31,763 nt of DNA from an uncultured Collinsella sp. (GTDB lineage Bacteria > Actinomycetota > Coriobacteriia > Coriobacteriales > Coriobacteriaceae), in NCBI GenBank assembly GCA_902470695.1, contig CABRHH010000030.1, forward strand, positions 1-31,763, in the 5' to 3' direction. Under the pieces are notes generated by a model. It saw nothing but the letters and a program-made list of their open reading frames with translations. It was not told the origin of the DNA and did not search any database. Within the stretch, counting starts at the first letter, position 1; every line of letters starts with the position of its first letter. The position numbers were made by a program, and so were the translations under genes. Below, piece by piece: positions 1-11,296 of this stretch.

Positions 1-2349
1 GCGGGTGGCGGCAGGCTTGGTGCCACCCTTGGCGCCAGATGTGCTGCCGGTTTTGGCAGCGGCTTTCGTACCGGATGCGGTGCCGGCCTTGGTGCCGGGT
101 GCGGCATCGGGGGCGGCGGCGCGCTTCGCGCGGCTGGCGGATGCTGCGGCCTTGGGATCCTTTGCGTCGCTGGCAGGTGCGGCGGCAGCGGCTTTGGACG
201 CCTTCGCTCCGCTGGCGGATGCGGTTGCAGCCTTCTTGGTTGCACCTGCCTTCGCGCTGCGAGCGCTCGCAGCGGCCTTAGCGCCGCGTGACGATGCCTT
301 CTGGGGCGTTGCGGCCGGTTGTGCGGTCGCGGTCTTCGTGCCGGTGCTCGGGGCGGTCTGCGCCGTGGCGCTGCCAGCCTTCTTAGCGCCGTCCGTCTTC
401 GCGCTGTCGTCCTGCGCGACCGCAGCGGTCTTGCTGTCGGTGCGGGGTGTCGTGGTCGCAGCCGGTACCGTCTTGGCCGCACCGTCGGATGCGGCCGCCG
501 CCTTTGCCGAGGCTGCCTTCTTGTGCGGAGTCGTCTTGGTGCGGGCCGCAGCCGTCCCGGTGCGCTTGGCGCGGGCCGCGGTCGCGCTGCGCGCAGAGGT
601 CGCGGCGCGTGCGGGCTTCTTCGCCGCAGGTTTTGTCGCAGCGGCGGCGGGCTTGCCCGCGGGCTTTGCAGCGGCGTCGGCGCCGGTTTCTACGGTTTCG
701 GCTGTGCGCGCCGAGGTGTGTGCCTTCACGCTCGTATCGGGGGCATCCGTCTCGGCCGTGTCGACCGTTGCAGCAGCGCTCGGACCGGTCGAGACAGCGC
801 CGTCGCCTGCAGCCACGCTCTCCGCCGCGGCACCGCCGGCCGCTTCCGTATCCTCGTCCTCGTCCATGACGGCGAAGGTCATCTCGGGATGGAGGCTGCG
901 ATACAGCTCCAGGTAGGTGTTGGCCGAGCGCTTCCAGCTGAAATCCTGCTCCATGGCGTGGTCGACCAGCGTGTTCCAGCTGGCGCGGTCGTCCCAGAAC
1001 AGGCGCGCGGCGCGGAACACCGTATCGGCCATCTCGTCGCCGTTGAAGTTGGCGAAGCTGAACCCGCAGCCGGCGCCCGTGAACCTGTTGTAGGGCTCCA
1101 CCGTGTCGCGCAGGCCGCCGGTCTCGCGCACGATCGGCAGGGTGCCGTAGCGCATGGCGATCATCTGGGACAGGCCGCACGGCTCGAACAGCGACGGCAT
1201 GAGGAACATATCGGCGCCGGCGTACATGCGCTGCGAGAGTGCGGGGTCGAACTGGATGCGCGCCGCGCAGGTGCCGGGGTACTTGCCCTCGAAGTAGCGC
1301 AAGGCGTTCTCGTAGGCGGTGTCGCCCGTGCCCAGGATTGCCACCTGGATGCCACCGGACAAGATTCGGTCGAGCGCGTAGGTAACCAGGTCCAGGCCCT
1401 TTTGGCGGGTCAGGCGCGTGACCATCACCATGAGCGGGCGGTCGGAGCGCACCTCCAGGCCGAGCTCCTGCTGCAGGGCCGCCTTGCACGCCGCCTTGCC
1501 GCTGCGGTCGGCTGCGGTGTAGGTCTCGGCGATCGCCGTGTCATGCGCGGGGTCGAAGGCGGCGGTGTCGATGCCGTTCACGATGCCGTGCAGGATCGAG
1601 GAGCGCCTGCGCAGGATGCCGTCAAGGCCCTCGCCGTATTCGGGCGTTTGGATCTCGGCGGCGTAGGTGGGGGAGACCGTCGTGATCGCATCGGTGTAGT
1701 TGAGCGCGCCCTGCATGTAGTTGATGGCGTCCGGTCCGCAGGTGAGCTGGAACGCCGCCGCCGGGACGTGGGCCAGCCCCAGGATGTCGGAGAGGACCTT
1801 GGCCGAGAACTGCCCCTGGAAGGCGATGTTGTGGATGGAAAACACGGTGCGGACGTGTTCGTAGGCGGGAAGTCCCTGGTAGAACTCGCGCAGAAACACC
1901 GGTGCCATGGCCGTGTGCCAGTCGTTGCAATGCAACACGTCGCAGCGCCAGCCGCCCGGCAGGTGCTGGATGCTTTCCACCACCGCTTTCGAGAAGAAGG
2001 CGAAGCGCTCGCCGTCGTCGAAAAAGCCGTACGGGTAGCTGCGCTTGAAGTAGCGCTCGTTGTCGATGAACAGGTAGTCGACCCCGCCGCGGTGCAGGCG
2101 CTCCAGGCCGCAGTACTCGTTGCGCCAGCCTAGGGGCACGTAGAAATCGCAGAGGTGCTCCATCTCGTCGGTGTAGGCGGCGTCGATGGTACCGTACTTG
2201 GGCACCATGACGATCACCTGCGCGCCGGCGGCGGCGAGCGCCTGGGGCAGCGAGCCCGCCACATCGCCCAGTCCGCCGGTTTTCACAAAGGGCGCCGCTT
2301 CGGCGCTGGCGAACAGGATGTGCAGGCTATCGGTTTGAGGTGCGGTCAT
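1..2349 (-). CDS. glgA: Glycogen synthase with long Ala/Lys-rich C-terminal tail (partial, runs off left edge)
   Basis: This enzyme transfers glucose from ADP-glucose to the growing alpha-1,4-glucan in the cytoplasm. The start is the ATG at 2349-2347, preceded by AGGGAG about 7 nt upstream. The product begins MTAPQTDSLHILFASAEAAP and has the N-terminal KTGGLGDV ADP-glucose-binding motif near residue 24, a TRLTRQKGLDL segment opening the second Rossmann domain, and the C-terminal SLFEPCGLSQ motif with the catalytic Glu. The GT5 catalytic region ends near residue 490, the usual family length. After an acidic MDEDEDTEA joint, the frame stays open to base 1 (783 codons, no stop) as a tail of roughly 290 or more residues of Ala, Lys, Thr, Pro and Ser, with AAKKPA-like blocks resembling histone H1 tails. 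It is the last visible gene of the glg operon. The enzyme call is certain; the function of the tail is unknown. Confidence 0.95.
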   Translation of the reverse strand, partial: MTAPQTDSLHILFASAEAAPFVKTGGLGDVAGSLPQALAAAGAQVIVMVPKYGTIDAAYTDEMEHLCDFYVPLGWRNEYCGLERLHRGGVDYLFIDNERYFKRSYPYGFFDDGERFAFFSKAVVESIQHLPGGWRCDVLHCNDWHTAMAPVFLREFYQGLPAYEHVRTVFSIHNIAFQGQFSAKVLSDILGLAHVPAAAFQLTCGPDAINYMQGALNYTDAITTVSPTYAAEIQTPEYGEGLDGILRRRSSILHGIVNGIDTAAFDPAHDTAIAETYTAADRSGKAACKAALQQELGLEVRSDRPLMVMVTRLTRQKGLDLVTYALDRILSGGIQVAILGTGDTAYENALRYFEGKYPGTCAARIQFDPALSQRMYAGADMFLMPSLFEPCGLSQMIAMRYGTLPIVRETGGLRDTVEPYNRFTGAGCGFSFANFNGDEMADTVFRAARLFWDDRASWNTLVDHAMEQDFSWKRSANTYLELYRSLHPEMTFAVMDEDEDTEAAGGAAAESVAAGDGAVSTGPSAAATVDTAETDAPDTSVKAHTSARTAETVETGADAAAKPAGKPAAAATKPAAKKPARAATSARSATAARAKRTGTAAARTKTTPHKKAASAKAAAASDGAAKTVPAATTTPRTDSKTAAVAQDDSAKTDGAKKAGSATAQTAPSTGTKTATAQPAATPQKASSRGAKAAASARSAKAGATKKAATASASGAKASKAAAAAPASDAKDPKAAASASRAKRAAAPDAAPGTKAGTASGTKAAAKTGSTSGAKGGTKPAATR

Positions 2350-2432
2350 CGAATCACTCCCTGTGCAGGTACGGTGCGCCCGCGTGTGCGGAGAGCCCCG
2401 CCCGCCGCGGGCGCGGGCGGCAGGCGGGGCGA

Positions 2433-2478
2433 GGCTGCGGCGGCGCGCAGGCGCGTAAAGCGCGCGGGCGCCGCAGCC
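2433..2478 (-). other. GC-rich intercistronic hairpin between glgD and glgA
   Basis: Arms 2433-2442 and 2469-2478 are perfectly complementary over 10 bp (GGCTGCGGCG with CGCCGCAGCC), and the inner sequence adds a GCGCGC/GCGCGC pairing. No T tract follows on the minus strand. It may be an mRNA-stabilising or attenuating stem-loop tuning glgA relative to glgCD. The structure is visible in the sequence; the role is inferred. Confidence 0.5.
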
Positions 2479-2485
2479 GGAGCGG

Positions 2486-3598
2486 CTAGTCGGAGCCCAA
2501 GGGGACCTTGGGGATCACGAGCGTGGCGTCGGGTGTGCCGCGCAGCTCGGTTTGGGCGGGCACGACGTTGTTCTTGTCGATGATGGCGTTCTCCACGCGC
2601 GCGCCGCGCTCGATGCGGCAGCCCTGCATGATGACGCTGTTCGACACATACGCGCCGCTTTCCACCACCACGTCGCGCGACAGGATCGACCCGCGCACCG
2701 TGCCCTCGATCCGGCATCCGGCCGAGATGTAGGAGTTGCAGGCGTTCGAGCCCGAGGCGAACTTCGCCGGCGGCGTGTCATGAGCCTTGGTCATGATGGG
2801 CCGCTCGTGGGTGAACAGCTGGTGCATGACCTCGGGATTGAGCATCTCCATGCTGCGACGGTAGTAGGTCTCCTCGTTGAACATGCCCACGGCCATGCCC
2901 TTGAACTCGTAGCTGCACACGTCGATGCGCCCGAAGTCGTTGCGGATGGCCTCGAACAGGTCGAGGTGGTCCAGGCTTACGTAGTTGTCGCAGATCCGCA
3001 GCAGCAGTTCGCGGTCGATGATGAAGCAGTCGAGGAACTCGGCGTCGCCGTAGCCGCAGCCGCTGTCCATGGTCTGCACGCGGCCCGCCTCGCCGATCTG
3101 CAGGCGCGCCACGTCCGGCAGGTCGCGGTCGGCGCGCTTGTAGATGAGGGTGATGGCGGCGCCGCTCGTCTCATGGGCGTCGATCACGCTGGCAAGATCC
3201 ATGTTGAACACGATGTTGGTGCCGCTCATGACCACGTAGGGCTCGGTGGCGCGCTGCAAGATCATGCGGTTGGAGATGATGTCGCGCAGCAGGAAGCGCA
3301 TGCCGTGCTTGGCGGTGCCGTAGGCGCTGCCGGGCAGCAGGAACAGGCCGCCCTTCTTGCGGTCGAGCTCCCATTCACGGCCCGACCCCAGGTGGTCGAC
3401 GAGCGAGCGGTAGTTGCCGGGCAACACAACGCCCACCGTGCGGATGCCGGCGTTGGTCATGTTCGACAGTGGGAAGTCGATCAGGCGGTAGCGGCCCATG
3501 AACGGGCAGCTCGCCAGCGGGCGGCCCTCAAGCAGGGCGCTTTTCTCGTTGCTGGAGTAGTTTGCGGTGATATAGCCGATGGCCTTGCGGTTGATCAT
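2486..3598 (-). CDS. glgD: GlgD, regulatory subunit of glucose-1-phosphate adenylyltransferase
   Basis: A 370-residue paralogue of GlgC that lacks catalytic residues. It begins MINRKAIGYI. Where GlgC has its GGxGSRLxxLT nucleotide-binding loop, this protein has YITANYSSNEKSALLEGRPL. The nucleotidyltransferase fold (FMGRYRLIDFPLSNMTNAGI, residues about 33-52) is followed by a C-terminal left-handed beta-helix made of hexapeptide-like repeats (GCRIEGTVRGSILSRDVVV onward). The ATG at 3598-3596 is chosen because it has a GGGGGAA ribosome site embedded in the end of glgC and starts 4 nt after the glgC stop. In Firmicutes, GlgC and GlgD form a heteromer in which GlgD raises activity; the adjacency suggests the same here. 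Confidence 0.93.
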   Translation of the reverse strand: MINRKAIGYITANYSSNEKSALLEGRPLASCPFMGRYRLIDFPLSNMTNAGIRTVGVVLPGNYRSLVDHLGSGREWELDRKKGGLFLLPGSAYGTAKHGMRFLLRDIISNRMILQRATEPYVVMSGTNIVFNMDLASVIDAHETSGAAITLIYKRADRDLPDVARLQIGEAGRVQTMDSGCGYGDAEFLDCFIIDRELLLRICDNYVSLDHLDLFEAIRNDFGRIDVCSYEFKGMAVGMFNEETYYRRSMEMLNPEVMHQLFTHERPIMTKAHDTPPAKFASGSNACNSYISAGCRIEGTVRGSILSRDVVVESGAYVSNSVIMQGCRIERGARVENAIIDKNNVVPAQTELRGTPDATLVIPKVPLGSD

Positions 3599-3602
3599 CG
3601 GT

Positions 3603-4751
3603 TCATTCCCCCTTTCCGATGACGACGTCGTTGCCGACGACCGCCGTGTCCCGAGTGCCGTCGACGCTGCCGAGCTTGGCTCCCTCTTCCACCACGGCAT
3701 TCTCTCCGAGGATGGCGCGCACCACGTGCGCCCCGTCTTTCACCCAGGCCCCGGGCAGCAGCACCGAGTCCTCCACGATGGCGCGCTCGCCCACGATGCA
3801 GTCGGTGGACAGGATCGAGTGGCGAGCGGTACCGTAGATGCGGCAGCCGTTGGAGACCAGGCAGTCATCCAGGCGCCCGTCGGGGCCGATGAAGTGCGGC
3901 GGGCGGGTGGAGTCGTTGCTCATGATGGGGAAGTTCTTGTCGAACAGGTCGAACTCGGGATCGGGTCCCAGCAGGTCCATCGAGGTCTCGTGGTAGCTGG
4001 CGATGGTGCCCACGTCTTTCCAGAACCCGTTGAACTCGTAGGTGAACAGGCGCTTGCCGTCGTCGAGCAGCGTGGGGATGATGTCCTTGCCGAAGTCGTG
4101 CGAGCTGCGCTGGTCGAGCGCATCGGCCTCGAGTGCGTCGAGCAGGACCTGCGTGCTGAAGATGTAGATGCCCATGGACGCCAGGTTGGAATCGGGTTTC
4201 TCAGGCTTCTCGGTGAACTTCTCGATGCGGCCGTCGTCGGGATTGGCGGTGATGATGCCGAACCGGCTGGCCTCCTCCCAGGCCACCGGCATGACCGAGA
4301 CCGTGAGGTCGGCGTCGTGCGCGATGTGGGATTCGAGCATCTTGCGGTAGTCCATGCGGTAGAGGTGGTCGCCGGACAGGATGAGCACGTAGGAGGGGTC
4401 GTGGCTCTTGATGAACTCGATGTTCTGCGTGATGGCGTCGGCCGTGCCCGCGTACCAGGCGCCTCCCTCCTGCGTGGCGTACGGCGGCAGAATCGACACG
4501 CCGGCCCCATGCTCGGCCAGATCCCAAGCGCGGCCCGAGGCCACGTACTCGTGGAGCTGGTAGGGGCGGTACTGCGTGAGCACGCCCACGGTGTCGATGC
4601 CGGAGTTCGCGCAGTTCGACAGCGAGAAGTCGATGATGCGGAATTTACCTCCGAAGCTGACGGCCGGTTTGGCGATCTTGGATGTCAGGGCGCCCAGCCT
4701 GCTGCCCTGACCTCCCGCGAGTAGCATCGCGATGCATTCTTTCTGTGCCAT
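3603..4751 (-). CDS. glgC: Glucose-1-phosphate adenylyltransferase, catalytic subunit
   Basis: Makes ADP-glucose from ATP and glucose-1-phosphate, the committed step of bacterial glycogen synthesis. The 382-residue protein starts MAQKECIAMLLAGGQGSRL (nucleotide-binding loop at residues about 11-21). It has the WYAGTADAI segment near residue 100, LSGDHLYRMDY carrying a metal-binding Asp, the EKPEKP sugar-phosphate contact near residue 182, and a C-terminal hexapeptide-repeat beta-helix ending VVIGKGE. A clear AAAGGGAGAG ribosome site precedes the ATG. The stop lies 4 nt before glgD, so the two are almost certainly cotranslated. A 142-nt gap separates it from glgP upstream. Its length is typical of the family. 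Confidence 0.96.
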   Translation of the reverse strand: MAQKECIAMLLAGGQGSRLGALTSKIAKPAVSFGGKFRIIDFSLSNCANSGIDTVGVLTQYRPYQLHEYVASGRAWDLAEHGAGVSILPPYATQEGGAWYAGTADAITQNIEFIKSHDPSYVLILSGDHLYRMDYRKMLESHIAHDADLTVSVMPVAWEEASRFGIITANPDDGRIEKFTEKPEKPDSNLASMGIYIFSTQVLLDALEADALDQRSSHDFGKDIIPTLLDDGKRLFTYEFNGFWKDVGTIASYHETSMDLLGPDPEFDLFDKNFPIMSNDSTRPPHFIGPDGRLDDCLVSNGCRIYGTARHSILSTDCIVGERAIVEDSVLLPGAWVKDGAHVVRAILGENAVVEEGAKLGSVDGTRDTAVVGNDVVIGKGE

Positions 4752-4893
4752 CGAACTCTCCCTTTCCTCCGTGCGATTCGATGTCTTGCCGAACGGTTCT
4801 TTTCACGGCAGCTCGCCGGACGTATCGCCGCGTGCCGTGATCGCGGCGACCGATGGTGCATGAGCGGGGGCGCGACGATCGCGCGATGCCTGC

Positions 4894-7320
<2,427 letters not shown>

Positions 7321-7421
7321 GGGGGTCGTGTGCCTTTCGGTTGCCGGGTTGGGATGTCTTGCAGGGATCGGGGGGTCTCTATACTCTCACATGGTGCGGA
7401 CACATGTTCGTAAGCTCTGTG

Positions 7422-9929
7422 TTAGGTGCGCCGCCGCCGTCGGGTCGCGGGGGAGCTGCCGGTCTTGCGAGCCTTCGCGCGCTTGCCGGTGCTGCGCTCG
7501 GCGTCCGTCCCGGTGTTGTCGGGCACCGGGCTTGCGTCGACCGGGGTGCCGCCGGGAACCCGGCCTGCGTCCGCTGCGCGGGGACCGGCGGCATTCCCGG
7601 GTTCGGATTTCGGACGTCCAGCCGATCCGGGTTCGGATTTCTGCCGTACAGTCGATCCGGGTTCGGATTTCGGACGTCCGGCCGATTCGGGTTCGCCACT
7701 GGGCCGTCTGGCATTCTCGGGTTCGGATTTCGGACGTCCAGAGCCGTTTTTCGGCTCCAGATGGCCAGATGACGAACCCGGAATGCTGCGCGGGGCGCTC
7801 TCGGCCGCCTCGGCACTCGCCTTGGCCTCCGCTCCAGTACCTGTCTCGTCTGCCGTCTCGGCGCCCGTCTCAGCACGGGGCGGCACATAGGAGCTCGGAC
7901 CGCGGCGCCGGTAGATGAGGCCGGCGAGCCCGGGCACGGAGATCTCGATGGACTGTTCGCGCCCATTCCAGAACACCGGCTCGCTCGCGGCGCAGGCCGC
8001 CGTTGGGTAGCCGCTGCCGCCGAATGTCTCCTCATCGGTGTTGAACACCAGCTCCCAGTCGCCTTCTCGCGGCACACCCACGCGGTAGCGCTCGTAGGAC
8101 GCCGGGTCGAAGTTGATGAATACGAGCAGGTCATCCTGCGGGCGCTTGCCGTGGCGCACAAACGAGATGACCGACTGCGCGCTGTTGTCGGCGTCGATCC
8201 ACTCGAAGCCCTCCGGGCTGTAGGACTGCTCCCAGAGGGCCGGTAGGTCGCGGTAGCGCCGGTTGAGCGCGGCGATGAAGTGCTGCTGGGCGGCATGGAC
8301 GTCGAAGCGCTCTGCCAGGAACCACTCGATCGACTCGTAGTAGCGCCACTCGATGTACTGGCCGATCTCGTCGCCCATGAAGGTGAGCTTGGCGCCGGGA
8401 TGCATCATCTGGTAGAACGCCAGGGTCCGCAGGCCGGCGAACTGGCGCCACTGGTCGCCGGGCATGCGCCCGATCAGCGAGCATTTGCCGTTCACGACCT
8501 CGTCGTGCGACAGCGGCAGCACGAAGTTCTCGGAGAAGGCGTACATGATCGAGAAGGTGAGCAGGTTGTGGTTGCCGGGGCGCCAGGGGAAGTCGGTCTG
8601 CATGTAGTGCAGGGTGTCGTTCATCCAGCCCATGTCCCACTTGAGGTGGAACCCGAGGCCGCCGTCGGCGGCGGGGTAGGTCACGAGCGGCCAGGCGGTC
8701 GATTCCTCGGCGATCATCAGGATGTCGGGATGCGCCTGCTCGACGGCGGTGTTCACCTGGCGGATGAAGGCCGAGGCGTCCAGGTCCTCCTCGGTGCCGT
8801 AGGCGTTGAACTTCTTCTCCGCCGGGTCGTCGACGCCGAAGTTCAGGTAGAGCATGCTGGACACGCCGTCCATGCGGATGCCGTCCAGGTGGAACAGCTC
8901 GATCCAGAACAGGGCGTTGGAAACCAGGAAGCTGCGCACCTCGGGGCGGCCGAAGTCGAACTTGTGCGTGCCCCAGTTGGGGTGGATCTCGCGCTCGTAG
9001 AGCATGTACCCGTTGAAGGTGGCCAGGCCCTCGGCGTTGGCACAGAAGCCGCCGGGCACCCAGTCGAGGATGATGCCGATGCCGGCCTGGTGTGCACGGT
9101 CGATCAGATGCATGAGCTGCTGCGGCTCGCCGAAGCGGGAGGTGGCGGCGAAGTAGCCGGTGGCTTGGTAGCCCCACGACCCGTCGAAGGGGTGCTCCAT
9201 GAGCGGCATGAGCTCAAGATGGGTGTAGCCCATCGAAACCGCGTAGTCCACCAGGCGCTCGGCAAGCTCGTCATAGGTGAGGTAGCGGCCGCGCTGCGCG
9301 GGGAAGGGGTCGCCGGGGCCCGGATAGGTGCCGTCGGGGCGCGGCTCGCCCTGCGGCTCGTCGCCGTGGCGCATCCAGGAGCCCAGGTGCACCTCGTAGA
9401 TATTCAAGGGGCGCTCCAGCGCGCTGCCTGCGGCGCGCTCGGTCAGCCAGGCGTCATCGTGCCAGGTGTAGCCGTCCACATCCCAGGTGCGCGAGGCGGT
9501 GCCAGGGCAGGTCTCGGCCAGGAAGGCGAAGGGGTCGGCCTTCCACAGCAGCTCGCCCTCGCGCGTCTCGAGCACGTATTTGTAGAGGGAGCCGGCTGCA
9601 AGACCGGGGACGAAGCCTTCCCAGATGTCGCTGGTGGCGGCACGGGCCAGCGGGGTCGCCACAGGATCCCAGTCGTTGAAGGGGCCGGCCACATGCACGC
9701 TTTTCACCTGCGGTGCCCATACGCGGAACAGCCAGCCGTCGCGCCCGTCCTGCGTGTCGGGGTGCGCTCCCATTTTCTCCCATGCGCGCTGCCAGGTGCC
9801 CGTTCCGAACAGGTGGATGTCGTTGGCGGTGAGCATGAGGGTGCGTGCGCGCTTTGGGGCGGGCGCATGCGCGCTGCCGGTGCTGCCGGCGGGCGACGGG
9901 TCCGGGACGAGGACAGGTGATGCGACCAT
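7422..9929 (-). CDS. glgB: 1,4-alpha-glucan branching enzyme with repetitive C-terminal tail
   Basis: A GH13 enzyme that introduces alpha-1,6 branches into glycogen. An N-terminal CBM48-like module (WLFRVWAPQVKSVHVAGPFN) precedes the barrel. Catalytic signatures are GIRMDGVSSML (nucleophile Asp), MIAEESTAW (acid/base Glu) and LPLSHDEVVNGK. The all-beta C domain ends around IYRRRGPSSYVPPR, near residue 680. About 155 further residues form a disordered tail with repeated GRPKSEPGSA-like decapeptides (30-bp DNA units at 7600-7749) and an RRRRRT end. The start is uncertain. The ATG at 9929 (MVASPVLVPD, 835 residues) has a weak GGGG site; MGLIV at 9944 and MLTANDIHLFG at 9836 are in-frame alternatives, and homology starts at MLTANDIHLFG. 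It is the first gene of the glg operon. Confidence 0.95.
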   Translation of the reverse strand: MVASPVLVPDPSPAGSTGSAHAPAPKRARTLMLTANDIHLFGTGTWQRAWEKMGAHPDTQDGRDGWLFRVWAPQVKSVHVAGPFNDWDPVATPLARAATSDIWEGFVPGLAAGSLYKYVLETREGELLWKADPFAFLAETCPGTASRTWDVDGYTWHDDAWLTERAAGSALERPLNIYEVHLGSWMRHGDEPQGEPRPDGTYPGPGDPFPAQRGRYLTYDELAERLVDYAVSMGYTHLELMPLMEHPFDGSWGYQATGYFAATSRFGEPQQLMHLIDRAHQAGIGIILDWVPGGFCANAEGLATFNGYMLYEREIHPNWGTHKFDFGRPEVRSFLVSNALFWIELFHLDGIRMDGVSSMLYLNFGVDDPAEKKFNAYGTEEDLDASAFIRQVNTAVEQAHPDILMIAEESTAWPLVTYPAADGGLGFHLKWDMGWMNDTLHYMQTDFPWRPGNHNLLTFSIMYAFSENFVLPLSHDEVVNGKCSLIGRMPGDQWRQFAGLRTLAFYQMMHPGAKLTFMGDEIGQYIEWRYYESIEWFLAERFDVHAAQQHFIAALNRRYRDLPALWEQSYSPEGFEWIDADNSAQSVISFVRHGKRPQDDLLVFINFDPASYERYRVGVPREGDWELVFNTDEETFGGSGYPTAACAASEPVFWNGREQSIEISVPGLAGLIYRRRGPSSYVPPRAETGAETADETGTGAEAKASAEAAESAPRSIPGSSSGHLEPKNGSGRPKSEPENARRPSGEPESAGRPKSEPGSTVRQKSEPGSAGRPKSEPGNAAGPRAADAGRVPGGTPVDASPVPDNTGTDAERSTGKRAKARKTGSSPATRRRRRT
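7600..7749. repeat. Five 30-bp tandem units inside the glgB 3' end
   Basis: On the + strand, units start at 7600, 7630, 7660, 7690 and 7720, each opening with GGTTCG and each 30 bp long. Three carry GGATTTCGGACGTCC; the fourth opens GGTTCGCC and resembles the intergenic array at 15643-16059. Because 30 is a multiple of 3, the repeats read in frame as ten-residue units of the GlgB tail (GRPKSEPGSA, VRQKSEPGSA and similar). The period was counted directly from the sequence. Confidence 0.9.
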
Positions 9930-10579
9930 AACGATCAACCCCATAGGATGTGCGGCGTTGTGCCATAGGTTTGCTGAGGCGTCTTCTGGCTCGGCATACG
10001 CACATCGACAGGATGGGACGTTCGTTCTCGGTGCACATCCACGCACGCAAGCGTATGTGGAACCGGTGACAATTCAACCCTACCACGCTTGCATTTCCAA
10101 ATGATGTACAAGACGGTGGACGGGGAGAATTTGCCGTTCACCCGATTGTCGGGGCTTATCCCTTGACAAAATGCTGTTGAGTACTTTAGCCGGGTGGGGT
10201 ACGGTGTGGGACGGTTGGACAAGAGGGCGCAGGGCGGAAGGGGGGCGCAGGAGCGCGATGCGAGCCGGACGATGGACTGGTGCGGCGGCGTATGGGGCGG
10301 CGGGTGGTAGCCCTGGGCGCGGCGGCTTGCCCCAAGGCTGCGCGGCGGCGGCTCGCTGGCGTGGGGATGGCGGCATGCTGGTGTGGTCTGAACCGCCGGC
10401 GCGGAGGGATGGCGGTCCGATGCGTGAATACAGCGACCTGTTGGCGCAGGCTGCACTGCCGGTACGGGGAGAATGATGGTCCGCTGGCGCAGCTGCACCG
10501 CCGGCGTGCTGGGTGCGATTCGAACCACCGCCGTCTGCTAGGATGTCACCGTATGCGGCAAGGTTGGCAGGAGGTTTCC
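9930..10579. other. Divergent intergenic region between glgB and thiN (650 bp)
   Basis: This stretch separates divergently transcribed glgB and thiN, and I found no convincing gene in it. It must hold the glg operon promoter, which I could not pinpoint. On the + strand a perfect TTGACA lies at 10163-10168 but lacks a good -10 at 16-18 bp. Nearer thiN an extended -10-like TGCTAGGAT lies at 10536-10544. Degenerate direct repeats (CTGNACNGCCGG followed by GGAGRGATGNNGGTCCG) begin at 10388, 10451 and 10493, spaced 63 and 42 bp. Confidence 0.5.
10536..10544 (+). promoter_or_regulatory. Possible extended -10 promoter for thiN
   Basis: TGCTAGGAT fits a TGn-extended -10 hexamer (TAGGAT). It lies 36 nt before the thiN start codon, giving a short leader with the AGGAGG ribosome site at 10569-10574. 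No recognisable -35 lies at the expected distance, so this is a weak prediction. Confidence 0.35.
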
Positions 10580-11296
10580 ATGACGCGCGATGAGGCTGGG
10601 ACGGCATGCGTTGGTGTTCGGGTGCTGGTGGTGGGCGGATCGCCCGAGGCTCCAGGTCCCGATCTGCTGCGCCGCCTGGTGCGGACAGCCGATGCGGTCG
10701 TGGCGGTCGACCACGGCCTGGATGCGCTGCTGGCAGCCGGCTGCGGATGCGATGTGTTCTGCGGCGATGCCGATTCGGTCTCGCCGGCCGCCTCTCAGCT
10801 GGTGGCGGCTGCCGAGGGCGCGCCGGCTGGGGCCGATGCAGCGCCTGGGACCGTCGGCCGTATCGGGGCGGTCGAGCGCTACAACCCGGCGAAAGACCAC
10901 ACCGATCTTTCCCTGGCGCTGCGGGCCGTCCGCGCCCGATGGGGCACGGCGCGCCTCACGTGCACCGGTCTTGCGGGCGGTCGTCCCGATCACGCGCTTG
11001 CCGCGCTGGGTCAGCTTGCGAGCTGGGGGTCGTGCGTGGCCTGGGAAGAGGAGGCCTTTTCTGCCCGCATCTTGCAGGCGGGCGAAGCGTGGGGGCTTGC
11101 CGACGTACAGGGCCGCACTTTCTCATTCGTGCCGCTCGCCGCCGGTACCGTGGTGTCCGAGCAGGGGATGCGATGGCTGCTCGACCATCGCCGTACCGAG
11201 CTGCTCAGCGATTTGGGCATCTCGAACGTGATCGAGGCGCCGCTCGCGCGCATCGTCTGCCATGAGGGGGCGATTGCTGCCTGGTGCCTGCGGTAG
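10580..11296 (+). CDS. thiN: Thiamine diphosphokinase (thiamine pyrophosphokinase)
   Basis: Transfers pyrophosphate from ATP to thiamine, giving thiamine diphosphate, the cofactor of transketolase and pyruvate-metabolising enzymes. The 238-residue product shows the family motifs in order: an N-terminal VLVVGGSPEAPG Rossmann-like start, the VFCGDADS metal-binding motif (canonical GDFDS), NPAKDHTDLSLAL (the K-D-x-T-D motif) and TGLAGGRPDHALA (GGRxDH). The ATG at 10580 is chosen over an upstream open frame because a perfect AGGAGG ends 5 nt before it. It appears monocistronic, with a perfect hairpin overlapping its stop codon. The small size suits thiamine salvage. Confidence 0.88.
   Translation: MTRDEAGTACVGVRVLVVGGSPEAPGPDLLRRLVRTADAVVAVDHGLDALLAAGCGCDVFCGDADSVSPAASQLVAAAEGAPAGADAAPGTVGRIGAVERYNPAKDHTDLSLALRAVRARWGTARLTCTGLAGGRPDHALAALGQLASWGSCVAWEEEAFSARILQAGEAWGLADVQGRTFSFVPLAAGTVVSEQGMRWLLDHRRTELLSDLGISNVIEAPLARIVCHEGAIAAWCLR

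Noticed and set aside
319..2133. Long + strand open frame opposite glgA
   Set aside because: Shadow; the minus strand reads a complete GT5 catalytic domain without interruption.
10163..10191. Consensus-like promoter with perfect TTGACA
   Set aside because: No acceptable -10 hexamer lies at 16-18 bp (TTTAGC/TTAGCC only), so I did not call it as a promoter.
10505..10535. tRNA-like T-loop (complement reads GGTTCGAATCGCACC)
   Set aside because: No acceptor, D or anticodon stems can be found around it on the minus strand; it is a chance match.
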